Made by a program: the position numbers and the translations under genes. The notes below the pieces were generated by a model that worked only from the letters and a program-made list of their open reading frames with translations, did no database searches and was not told the origin of the DNA. From Symsagittifera roscoffensis (Eukaryota > Xenacoelomorpha > Acoela > Convolutidae): a stretch of 64,000 nucleotides of DNA. The first letter of the stretch is position 1. Every line of letters starts with the position of its first letter. Below are positions 13,285 to 23,404 of this stretch, piece after piece. Location: positions 52,242,750 through 52,306,749 of the forward strand of contig NC_087070.1 in the NCBI RefSeq assembly GCF_963678635.1, given 5' to 3'.

Positions 13285-13774
13285 ACAAAAAAAATATATA
13301 ATGACAGAATATGAATATCTCTATTAAAAAAATGTATATGTCCTGTACTTTTAGTCGGTCGCAGTACAATAGTCTAACTTGTCTTTTTTAAAGAAAAAGC
13401 TTTCCCTGCTTGGTGCTGCACCAAACAGACAAAACTTTGAAGGCAGTAATTTTCTCAAGTGGGCGTCTATTGCACCCACCGATTACTGTGTTACCTATCT
13501 GCCTTCGGACTGCCCGAGCTAGACCTACCAAAATCCTCAGGGCAGTCACTTTTCACAAAAACGTATTGGGTTTCAATCCACACCAATGAATTACGCTCTT
13601 TTCAGTTTAGACTTAGTGTCGCGAATATCCGAGTTCGGAACTGTTTTCTTTTGGTCTGGTTCTTATTGAAAGGCAAGTTACCAGTGCAGTCACTGATTCC
13701 TAGCCTGTCTGCTAATAACCTATTACCTCTCCCTTTAGTCTTTCTTCCGTCTACCTAAGTCCTTTAATAAAATA

Positions 13775-15322
13775 ATACCCCTCCGGATTGGCACAAATGA
13801 GACCCTTCCGGACTAACAAAATCTAGACCCCTCCGGATTGGGACCCCTTTGAGTTAGTTAATATAAGACCCCTCCGGATTCGGACCCCTACTAATTTGAA
13901 AAATTTTTTTTGACCCCTCCGGATTGGGAGCCCTCCGATTTTGTAAAAATAGCTTTTCGGAGATTTCCTTCTTTCAACCTATACCCCTCCGAATACGTTC
14001 TCCTATGCAATCTTGCTTTTTCAATTAACTAGGAAGAGTATTTACTACTTTCCTAGACCCTTCCGGATTGAAGTTAAGCCTCTTATTTGACAATTCACAC
14101 TAACGGTGAAGGGTCTTATCGCTCGCCTAACTTCGGCTCGATTAAGGTTTTTCTGTGCCTTTAGCCTTCCCTTTTCGTCTAGAACGGCCTAAAGTTACTT
14201 TATTCAACCGCTATTACCTCAAACAACCTCAAAAAATTTTCACGCTTACTTTTCCGAAAAACTTTTGTCTCTATCAGTAAGCTCAGCTAATTTCTGATCT
14301 ATTGATACCAAGATCAACAGGATATGCCCAGTAGTTCCAAAGTTATTAACCAAAGCGTCTTTTTCTAAAGTCAAAAAATGGTTTTCTAAAGTCCGCCTAA
14401 CTTTTTCCGCAATTCTGTTCTTTTTGACCTAAAAATTATTGATCCGAGCTCAGAAGGCCTATACTCTTCTAGTTCAATGCAAAAGACCCGATCTAAAACG
14501 CTTTAGTTGAAAAAATTTGCGAAAAACTATGCTACCTGTACCCCTCCGGATTGATGAATCCACCAAATCAAACACGTTAAGTTCGATTTCTCTGCAACCC
14601 GAAAGGCTTTCGGGTAGCGGGTTTTAAAACTTGTAGATTCACTAGTGGACGTTGTCCGAACAACTATTTTTACTGTTCTAACTCAAAAATTTCAAAAAAT
14701 TTCAAAAAATTTCAAAAATTTCAAAAAATTCTGAATTTATAGTGTTTCGTTTTCTCAAAAATCACGAAATTTCGGTTTTCGGTATCAAAATAGTTCCAAC
14801 AACTTTCGAACTAAACTTAACCGGTTCTATCTATTATGGTAGTGCAGTAACGATGTAGCACACTATCTTAGCGCTTTTTTCCGTTTAAAAAAAATCGATA
14901 TCTCAAAAATCGCGACTTGTGGGGGGATCAAAATATCGCTATTTTGACCCTAAAAACCGGTCTGCTTTCTGTGTTTTTCACTGAAAAACGGTATAAGAGT
15001 ATTAATATAGGCTATACTAGTAATAATATTAGTAACAATATACCCCTCCGGGTTTGTTTAATATCCGAATTAAGGTGCTTAACTCGGAAATTCGCAGTTC
15101 GGTGAAGGGTCACTACAGTGCAGCACTGTCGAGCCCCCCACAGATTACTATCTTACTTTTCGTACCAAAAGGGATACAAAACTTGTTAACGATACCCAAC
15201 AGTCGATTGTTGTTGTCGTTGAGCGCCTTCTTGTTGCTCCTTGTACTGCTTGCCGGATCAGTCTTCTCCCAATACCCTTCCGAATTGAGCGCAAATCAGC
15301 TGACCCTTCCGGATTGAGCGCA
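13775..15322. repeat. Dispersed CCCCTCCGGATTG motif array in element A leader
   Basis: Copies or close variants occur near 13779, 13805, 13837, 13868, 13914, 13929, 13983, 14057, 14539, 15041, 15278 and 15303 on the plus strand. Two further variants lie in the LTR, near 16348 and 16405. Spacing is irregular, from 15 to several hundred bases, so this is a dispersed motif and not a simple satellite. Confidence 0.8.
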
Positions 15323-15849
15323 ATTTAACATTAACGTGCTTAAATGCTCAAATAACCCTACAGTACAAGCCTCACAAACAGGCTACAAAATTGATCGTAA
15401 CAATCCTGACTGATATAAATGCCTGTAACAACAATATATCTATCAACAACAACGGGGGGTCGGATCACATCTTGTCTGGGGGGATGATTTCTACTGATTT
15501 TTTTTACTTTTTTTTACTGTTTTTGGTTTTTTCGGTTATTTTTTATGTTTTTTGTTTTTCTTGGGTACTATACTACTTTTTGTTTAGTTTTATATATATC
15601 TTTAAGTGTTTTTGGTCACAAACCTCTCAGGGAACGAGGGAATGGCCGATCCCCCCACCCTTCCTGGTTCGTGAATTTTTGGTCTTAACTAAGTTAAAAA
15701 GCTATTCACGGTAATCCGGAAGGCTTCCGCGATCCGAACTACCCTTCCGCCCCGGCGGCTTAGGCCTATTAAGGGCGTTAATGTGAGCATCCGCTCGGCG
15801 TGGAGTGCTCGTTAACGGTTCTGCCGGTCATGATGTTAAAAAAGATTAA

Positions 15850-15864
15850 CACCCAGGAGCGCCA
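15850..15864 (-). promoter_or_regulatory. Primer-binding site of element A
   Basis: Twelve bases inside the 5' LTR the minus strand reads TGGCGCTCCTGGGTG. It starts with TGG, as expected for pairing with a tRNA 3' CCA. The same 15-mer is at 41666-41680 in element B-plus, and a one-base variant is at 36318-36332. The matching tRNA would have an acceptor stem beginning GCTCCTG; I did not assign it. Confidence 0.75.
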
Positions 15865-15876
15865 TAAAAACATGTA

Positions 15877-16800
15877 TGTAACATTCGCCCGGAAGATACA
15901 TATCGACGGAAAATAAAACTAAGTCCTAAGACGACTGGCTAACGTCTAAACAGAGCTTTATATGCTTTTCACCGTCTCTACCAAGCCAGTACTTTTCGGT
16001 GGTCTTTTCTAACATCGGGTCGACAAAAAACGTTACTGCTTTCGGCTTCGGTCAAAACACTCAAATTAACTTAATTACATGCAGAAATAGTGAGCTCATG
16101 GCTGGGTCTCAGTATCCCCAGACCACGAGGTCACTCTTAAAAACAAGGCTACTACTATCCATTGAATTATTATTGTTTTTGTTCAGTAGATAAAAATCAT
16201 CATCTCCATCGAAGATGGATCAACCCTTTCCCCCAACTCCTAGCTTCTCATCCTTATCAAAATGAATCCAGCTGTTAATTAAATTCAATTCAGGACATGA
16301 CAGGAAGCTAAAAGTTTATGTAAAAGGATAAAAGTCTCAGTCCCGAAACCCTTCCGGATTCTTGATTCCACTGAATCAAGCACGTTAAACTTGACTTCTC
16401 CGTAACCCGGAAGGCTGTCTTCCACCCTTCACCATTGCTCGCAACGGCCTTGCAACTATTGTAGCGACACAATAGTTGCAACTCGGAACGTTCTCTGTCA
16501 ACTCCTTGATTCGTTGTCGTTTTCAATCACAACTTTGTTCTTCTCGCAATCGCAACTAATGTTGTTCTGTTTCTTTTTAGCTCTCTTGCCAAAATGGCCG
16601 TTTCTGACGTTTCTCAGAAATGTTACGTCATCACTTCGAAAATTTAAAATTTAGGAATTTCCTAATCCTTCAACCTTCACGTTTTGTTCAATCGTTCGAA
16701 TAACGTTCTTAATCCTTCAAAATCACTAACTCGGAAGGTTCACTGCTAAAACTCGAAATCTGCAGAGATTGCATTTTGTCCATTCTGGTCGAATGTCACA
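15877..16800 (-). repeat. 5' LTR of element A (924 bp)
   Basis: In the element's direction it starts TGTGACATTCG and ends CGAATGTTACA, so it begins TG, ends CA and has imperfect terminal inverted repeats. The outer edge at 16800/16801 is confirmed by comparison with non-LTR copy 2, whose reading frame is intact at the matching point (near 39123). The primer-binding site lies just inside the inner edge. The second LTR is outside the window, so the insertion age cannot be judged. Confidence 0.85.
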
Positions 16801-17715
16801 CTCCTTAATTTTTTCGTCGAGCAATTCTTTTTGGCAAATTTTGCCGATTGGAGATCCTAAAATGAGGAGTTCTTCTTTTGTTTTTGTTTTTATTTTGGGG
16901 CATATTTTTCGAAATTGTGCTAAAATTGAATTATACTGTGTACTCGTAGTCGGTCCCAAAAAACAAAGTTCACACTTCTCAGTGTTCAAGCTCAGGTCGT
17001 AATTTTGTTCCGATTTCAGAATTTTTTTAAGGTCCCGGAGTACTACCTTATAGTTGTCGGCTAAATTACCATCATCTAAATACCAGATGTTAATTTTCGA
17101 CTCCAAATGTTTGACTAGTGTCTGAATTGTTTCCGCAAAAAGGGGAGGGGCTTCAAGATCACCTTGCTGAGTTCCGTCTTCTGACAGTTTGACAGAGCTT
17201 CCGTAGAAAAGGTAACTAGGTTTACTATACGCGCAATGGGTGTAATTATACAATTCGGGGCGATTTGAATAAACATGATTCAGCACTGTTTCTCTATTTA
17301 GAGAGTTAAAGGCATTCATAAAATCTAGTTTTAAAAAAACAGTGCATTTTGGATTGTCGTCGCGTTCAATTAGGTTTCGAAACGAGTGTGCCGCTATTTC
17401 TGCTCCTCGTTTGGTACCGCATCCTACCTGTACGTTTCCTAAAAAATTTTGTCTATCGGAGAAGCCTTGCTTCCAGTGTATATAGACGCGATACGTCTCA
17501 GCGTGTTGCCTATGGCAATCGGTCTCAACCCCCCGTCTATCTTTATGAGGGCGATATGCTTTGCGCCAAAACAATATCTTAGGGGTTCGGGTATTTTGCC
17601 GTCTTCAATGAGGTTTATCAGCTTAGCAAGCGATTTCAGAAAATTAAGTCCTGTATTGCTATTCGACTTACTAACAAGATCTTTAAAATTTTGAGGAATT
17701 ATTTTATCAGGACCT
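16801..17715 (-). pseudogene. Non-LTR retrotransposon copy 1, RT fragment
   Basis: The minus strand encodes RT motifs of a LINE-type element: an LKLDFMNAFNSLNRE block, a QQGD block, and the catalytic YLDDG with GNLADNYKVVLRDL. They match 39140-40060 of copy 2. The sequence is cut at 16801 by the element A insertion and stops at 17715 (GPD of the RT fingers) against the 285-bp tandem repeat. There is a frameshift near 17460. The N-terminal PHD finger and the C-terminal part are absent. It is a dead fragment. Confidence 0.88.
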
Positions 17716-18539
17716 AATGGGAATGTTATAAATCAGCAAACAAAAAAAAAGAAAAGGCAATTAAACTGATTTAAATTTTAAAATCGAATTACAAATATCA
17801 AAAACAAGGAACAATCTCAGCCGAGCTCAGTAGGTCCAGCGGTGCACCACCAGAATCTTCAAGCCAGTTCCAGTTTCCCACCTCCCCACAGAAAGCCACC
17901 TGTTAGACCTGTCTCTAAAATCCCTCAGAGGGCGTTCTACAAACAGGCACAAACATCAATCATAACAAATCAGAACCGGAGCTCAGTAGGTCCAGCGGTT
18001 AATGGGAATGTTATAAATCAGCAAACAAAAAAAAGAAAAGGCAATTAAATTGATTTAAATTTTAAAATCGAATTACAAAAATTAAAAACAAGGAACAATC
18101 TCAGCCGAACTCAGTAGGTCCAGCGGTGCACCACCAGAATCTTCAAGCCAGTTCCAGTTTCCCACCTCCCCACAGAAAGCCACTTGACAGACCTGTCTCT
18201 AAAATCCTTCAGAGGGCGTTCAACAAACAGGCACAAAAATCAATCATAACAAATCATAACCCGAGCTCAGCAGGTCCAGCGGTTAGTGGGAATGTTATAA
18301 ATCAGCAAACAAAAAAAGGAAAGGCAATTAAATTGATTTAAATTTTAAAATCGAATTATAAAAATCAAAAACAAGGAACAATCTCAGCCGAGCTCAGTAG
18401 GTCCAGCGGTGCACCACCAGAATCTTCAAGTCAGTTCCAGTTTCCGACCTCCCCACAGAAAGTCACTTGACAGACCTGTTTCTAAAATCCCTCAGAGGGC
18501 GTTCCACAAACAGGCACAAACATCAATCACAACAAATCT
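17716..18539. repeat. ~285-bp tandem repeat, 2.9 units
   Basis: Units start at 17716, 18001 and 18285 with the sequence (A)ATGGGAATGTTATAAATCAG or a close variant, followed by an A-rich run. Each contains a GAGCTCAGTAGGTCCAGCGG stretch and a TCCCTCAGAGGGCG palindrome-like segment. A further unit lies at 63670-63920. In both places the repeat lies upstream of a non-LTR element as read in that element's own direction. Short open frames inside it repeat with the units and are not treated as genes. Confidence 0.9.
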
Positions 18540-19085
18540 TAAATTGTCTTTTTTTTGGCAGAGTAAGAATGAAACTCTCTGACTTGATTGTTGTGAACCT
18601 CATCTCTTTTGCTTTTCTTTTCGCCTAAATTTGCTGCGCTGTTTATTTATGTTTCATTCACCAAAACTCTAGTTGCACAAAATGCACAAAATGAAATTCC
18701 ACAAAATGAAATTGGACAATTTTTTCGATATTTGAGTGTACTTTAGATAGAATTCCTACGCTAAAAGTATTGACGGAAAAAATATCTGGTTTTTCGCTAA
18801 TTGCAAAATTGCTTAAATTTCCCTTCAATTAAATCATCTCTGGAATCATGTTAGGCCCTTTCTTCCGTGTTAAAACTGACCAAGAGGTTTGTGAAATTTC
18901 ACGCTCTTTTTGTAAGCAGTTTTCCCCCAGAAGAAGATTTACGTTTGTTATTTTGCGTAACTTAAATTGTCTTTTTTTGGCAGAGTAAGAATGAAACTCT
19001 CTGACATTGATTGTTGTGAACCTCGCCTCTTTTGTTTTTCTTTTCGCCTAATTTTGCTGCACTGTTTATTTTTGTTTCATTCTTC
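18538..19085. repeat. Two ~125-bp direct repeats in unassigned DNA
   Basis: The stretch 18538-18662 reappears at 18961-19085 with small changes. Both begin TTAAATTGTC, then a T-run, GGCAGAGTAAGAATG and so on. The intervening ~300 bp show nothing recognisable. The T-run followed by GGCAG resembles a splice acceptor, but no exon could be supported. Confidence 0.8.
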
Positions 19086-19348
19086 AAAATTTTAGATTGT
19101 TCCGACCTCCATTCCTTCGCCATTTTCATTACATGACAAGCCTTATTGCTGTTTCGTCATCGTTTTTCATGTCTCTAGCCTTTTTGGCGCTTGGTTGTTG
19201 TGGGGACTGATTACTGGTTTGTTGATTTCCTATGTAGCAGCAATCTTCGTGATGACCATTTTCTTGGCTTCCAGAGACCTTGCATTTTTGACATTCATGT
19301 AGTGAAGGTATGTGAAACAAGATTTCTACACCTTCCCACATTTAAAAG
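19086..19348 (-). other. Broken reading frame with a Cys/His cluster, cut by element B-minus
   Basis: The minus strand from 19341 to 19129 is open for 70 codons. It has a CQKC...GHHEDCC arrangement compatible with a small zinc-binding motif and a basic, Gln-rich end. It stops short of the LTR at 19349. The sequence on the other side of the inserted element (37228 onward, same strand) also shows open stretches, such as 37325-37228, so the two may be halves of one older gene or element. I do not recognise the family. Confidence 0.35.
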
Positions 19349-20228
19349 TGTAACAGTCGCCTACTTCGGTCACATATGAGGCTTAAGAAAAATAGGCCCT
19401 ATAACTATTGGCTCAAGAGTCAGGGACACTATCTCTTGTGTTTTTCTACCTGAAAACGGTCGGAGCCAATTCGGTTCGCTTGCAACTTGAGACTAGAACC
19501 CGGTAAAGCTTAAAGGCCACTACCAAAATATCCCCCACTCTAGAAAATAAGAACGTCCCCATACTTAGGTCTCGAGATACCCAAAATACACGAACGCCGT
19601 TAAAAACAGGGTCGGAACAATCCTTTAAGTTACTTTTTATTAGACAGTGGAACTTTGATCCACTTCAGATGGATCAACCTAAAACTCGCCTTACCTCAAT
19701 ATAACAATCATAAAACACACTCGGGAAAATTAAATTAGGTACTTACATAGCAGCACACTCGAGAACGAGAGGTAACTAAATTAGTAAGCAACTTGAAAAT
19801 GATCGGAGAATTAAGTTTGATTCAATAAGTTCTAATCAAACAAGTCTTATCTCAAGAATGGAGTTTTGGTTCTGGACCATTGGGACACTTCGGTTGTCCG
19901 CCTTTCCACCGAAGGCTCACTATGGTTCAGCTAGATTCCGATCTTCATTTGTAATCACTGTCTCCTATATCAAGATAGGACAGCTCTACTCTCGTGGTTT
20001 TTATTATTATCTTGGAAATTGCGAATAGCAATTTCCCGCTGTTTTTCTGTCACTTTCCCGCAATTGTCAATTCGCTCGTTCTGATTTTATATTTTATGTT
20101 TTCAGTTGTTGCGAGAAAACTGAGCATGAGATGCTCCATTCGAATTTTTGAAAAATAAAACTCCATTCCGAAACCACGTATTTTCGTATTCCTCAAGGTC
20201 AAACTTCCAGATATGACCGACTGGCACA
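19349..20228 (-). repeat. 3' LTR of element B-minus (880 bp)
   Basis: It begins (plus strand) TGTAACAGTCGCC and ends CTGGCACA, the reverse complement of the B-plus LTR ends. It pairs with 36344-37227. The two differ by scattered substitutions and a small indel near the outer end. Confidence 0.93.
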
Positions 20229-20230
20229 TA

Positions 20231-20241
20231 CTCCCCGGACT
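20231..20241 (-). promoter_or_regulatory. Polypurine tract of element B-minus
   Basis: The minus strand reads AGTCCGGGGAG two bases before the 3' LTR, the position expected for the plus-strand primer. The same 11-mer precedes the B-plus 3' LTR at 62659-62669. Confidence 0.7.
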
Positions 20242-20672
20242 CAAAATCGATGTCCTCCTCGCGTGTTGCCGTCTGTCAGTGAATCCCCAGGAACCCGAGT
20301 GTTACTCAAGATACAGTGCCAGTGGTCATTTAAAGAAGTTTGCAGCAGACTTAAGTTTATCTACACCCCAAAATTCACAACCATGTAAAATTTTCACACT
20401 ATCGCTAAACAGCAATCAAAATCTGCACACACCTGCACATGTGGATTTTCGCTTTTTAAGCTACTAATTTAAAATTTCTTTTGCCCTATTCAATCAGGAA
20501 TTTTGCAGCAGTTTGCAGCATTTTGATTTATATAATAGATATAACATATTAATAACAATATCTCATTTGTTAAAATTTCTTTTTGGTGAACCCAGATTTC
20601 ATCCGAGTTCACCCTCGAGCCCCCTTCCCTCTCAAGACTCAAGACTCTAGAATTTCCCTTTGAGCCACCTGC

Positions 20673-23392
20673 TCATCTTGCGTTCTTTGCCCTCGAGGTA
20701 CTAGATCCAGACGTATTTGACACCGCAAACTGTTTCAACAGTGCTTCTTCATCATCGGAGCTAATCACGATCTCCTCCCAAGCCTTCAGCTGTTCATAGG
20801 TTCGCAGCCATTCCCTTTGCTCCTGCAATCTCTTCGCTTGATTGGGCAAACTCTTCACCTTCGACTCTCGGTTCAAACAGAAGGAATTGTGAAGACTCAG
20901 GCTCACGTTCTTCGCCAAGTCACCCTCTAGTATCGACTCCCTCGCCTTGGTGTTGTTTCTGGACACTCTACCAACTCTTTTCCAACCCGTCGTGATCGCA
21001 TTTTGATGGGTCAGCAGAGGTCTCTTGAAGGCCTCCGGTCCTATCTCGGCCTGGAACTGTCGATATTCCTTTTGATATTTCCTCATATGATCCTTCGTTA
21101 CCATGTATAACCAGGACGTCAACGTCGCTCGAAACCAAAGAAAAAACCTCAAGCGGCTCCATATGTGTCTGACTTCCATTGGTATGGCGAATACCTTGCA
21201 TGCAGTCTCAAACAACTCAAGTCTCCTACTGTAATCTATCGCGTATATCGACTCCGCCGTTGGCGTCTTCGTTTCCCGATACTTCGCTACATTTTCTTCA
21301 ATACATCTTAGAGCCAGCATCGTGCTCACCACCAAGAGCGTCACCTTCTGCTGATGATTGGGCAGTCCTAACGACCTGATTTCTTCCATATCCCAGATCA
21401 GTCAGAGATTCGCGTGATCCGGGTCCACACTGTTTGTGCCAGACAGTGGCATGGACATTCCCCATGTGTGAGGTCAATGCTCCTAAGATTGCGCTCTCCC
21501 GAGGCTTCCAGGAGTGGTTCGAGCTCCATCATCTTCTCGTGTATCGAATCATTTTCCTCCATGTTTGAAGCACCACCCATAGGTTTTCCAATCACGTTTT
21601 GTCTCTCGTGGTCACTTGTGTTTTCACTTTCCAAACCCAAAAGTTCTTCCCCCCAGATTTCACTCAAGTCGTCCCTCTGTTCTTTCGGCACTGTCCCTCG
21701 GATTTTCCTCAACAGCATGTGTGAGTGATGCGACATCCGAGCCAGTCTTACGCACTTGGGCACTGAGAAGGCCTTGTCTATCAATACCCTTTGGCTGGAA
21801 ACCTCCACCATCGCCATGTGCAATGGATAGTGGCTGCCACATAGGTTGGCCATCACTGACCCCACTAAGGACTTCGCATTTAGCGGCAGACCATAGGCTT
21901 CGCTCATGGGAAATCCCATTTCCGCTTCAAGTCCAACCTTCCAGCTCTTGATGTGTTTCTGGGCACCCCGGGCCATGACTCCACACTCAACGCGGTCACC
22001 AAGTGGTGTTCAGACTCTAGCCTCTCTAATGACTGCAGACTGCACATCCTTGAGAAGAATCCCAGAGCTGTTGCTATGTTCACAGTGGTACTCGCGTAAC
22101 ACGCAGCCACTATCTGTACCTCACTCTTCTCCCTCTCCGTGATGTCTTCAAACCAAGTGACTAAATCTTCTTTTTGAAAGGTTAGTATCCTAACGCATGA
22201 CCGTCTGTCATGGGTGTGCTCTCCCCTCCCACACGTCGAATCAAGGCAACTACCCGGCTCCATCTTCCTTGCCGACCCTAGCTTATTCGTCTTTTCGCCT
22301 GACTCCTTCACCTGAGGTAAGATCAGTTTGTGCACTATACCCAACGTTGCTAGATCTTCATCTTCCGTCGGTGCTAACCTCACTCGCTCCGTGACTTCCT
22401 CGACCAGGCTCGCGTGGGGATGTGGGCACCAGGAGGGCCTTAGCAATTTCCACACCACCCCCAGTTTTGTGATTAACATGCCATTCCCATTACCCATCTT
22501 CAGTTCAACTCTTTTACTTGAGCGCGGTACGCTTATCACCTCTGGCGTTTTCTCGAGAATCAAGCCCAAGCTCGGTCTCTCTCTCTCCACTGTGTCTATT
22601 TCCACTATTTTCTCTGGTCCAGAACTTTAGTAGCTCCGCTACCTCGTAGTTCCTGTGAGCGTCTCCGGCCTCTGAGTCCAAGAAGGGATTGTACGCCATC
22701 CCCATCACTCCAGACACGTACTGATATTCTCCCTTCTTATTGGGTCTCGAATACTCCCCTGACGAGGCCAAGTTACGGTGTACGTCGTGTTCCTCCTCGA
22801 ACTTCTTGTTGTAAAATCTCCGTATCTCGTTTAGCTTTCTGTGGCTTTCTAGAGATTGTCTGGAACCATTCTCCTTTTCTATCCCAGTACTCTGGTATAC
22901 GATCAAGATGACTGCTGAGACTCTCCTTTCCACTGTCTTACTTCCGATCGCTCTTTGGTGACATGCTAGGATGGTACTATCAGTCATCATCGACATTATC
23001 CACCTCAAGAAACAGGTAGCATCTTTCCTCCTTGCCAGACTCAAGCCTGAATTATCCCTAGCAATGTGTTGCATCAGTACTTGATACACCTCTAGATTTT
23101 TGCCTCTCAATTTTAACTTGTCGTACGAAGTCAGTGTCTCTAACTCTATTCCCACCAGGCTCCACGCAAACATCAGTTGTCCTGCGGTTCTAATGAAGCG
23201 ATTCGCCATCAACGGCAATGCCGATGAGGATTTCCTCATCGCTTCTTCAAAATGATCACTCAACAAGTTCTGCCAAGTTCTCTTCAGTTGGTTCCCCAAT
23301 TCTAGTTTGTTAATCTCAGCCTGCTGCTGGGTAGCCCAGTTGCGTCGCTTGCGTGACACTCCACTGTCGAGCTTCTTTAGGCAGTCTTCCAA
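20673..23392 (-). pseudogene. Second coding block of B-minus, C-terminal third (matches B-plus 59476-62232)
   Basis: Four overlapping frames (23392-22514, 22605-21904, 21976-21398, 21389-20673) together match the 912-residue end of the B-plus second polyprotein, so at least three frameshifts are present. Conserved segments include the WATQQ start, a Cys-rich GSCLDSTC segment, a CPCHCLAQTVW segment and the C-terminal EIVISSDDEE, a SUMO-interacting-motif-like sequence. The family is not recognised. The block is non-functional here but useful as a comparison for what the intact product conserves. Confidence 0.85.
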
Positions 23393-23404
23393 TTCCTTCA
23401 GTGT

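Larger units (their letters stand above)
12919..15849 (-). other. Element A untranslated leader
   Basis: About 2.9 kb separates gag from the primer-binding site and has no credible long coding frame on the minus strand. It holds an 82-bp direct repeat, at least ten dispersed copies of a CCCCTCCGGATTG-like motif, A/T-rich ATTTCAAAAA runs near 14680-14731, and a block near 15695-15729 shared with element B leaders. Its length is unusual for Ty3/gypsy elements. Confidence 0.75.
1..16800 (-). mobile_element. Element A: giant Ty3/gypsy-like LTR retrotransposon, 5' part, decayed
   Basis: On the minus strand the order is 5' LTR, primer-binding site, long leader, gag, protease, RT, RNase H, integrase, tail. 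The left end lies beyond the window, so the 3' LTR and any second coding block are not visible. Coding regions carry frameshifts and in-frame stops and part of the body is tandemly duplicated, so this copy cannot be autonomous. The proteins are clearly related to those of elements B at 19349-37227 and 40767-63559 but diverged, and the LTRs differ, so it is a separate family in the same lineage. It inserted into a non-LTR element, whose interrupted sequence continues at 16801. Confidence 0.9.

Noticed and set aside
17842-18341. Small protein frames of 68-71 codons
   Set aside because: They recur with each 285-bp repeat unit and lie in a non-coding tandem array.
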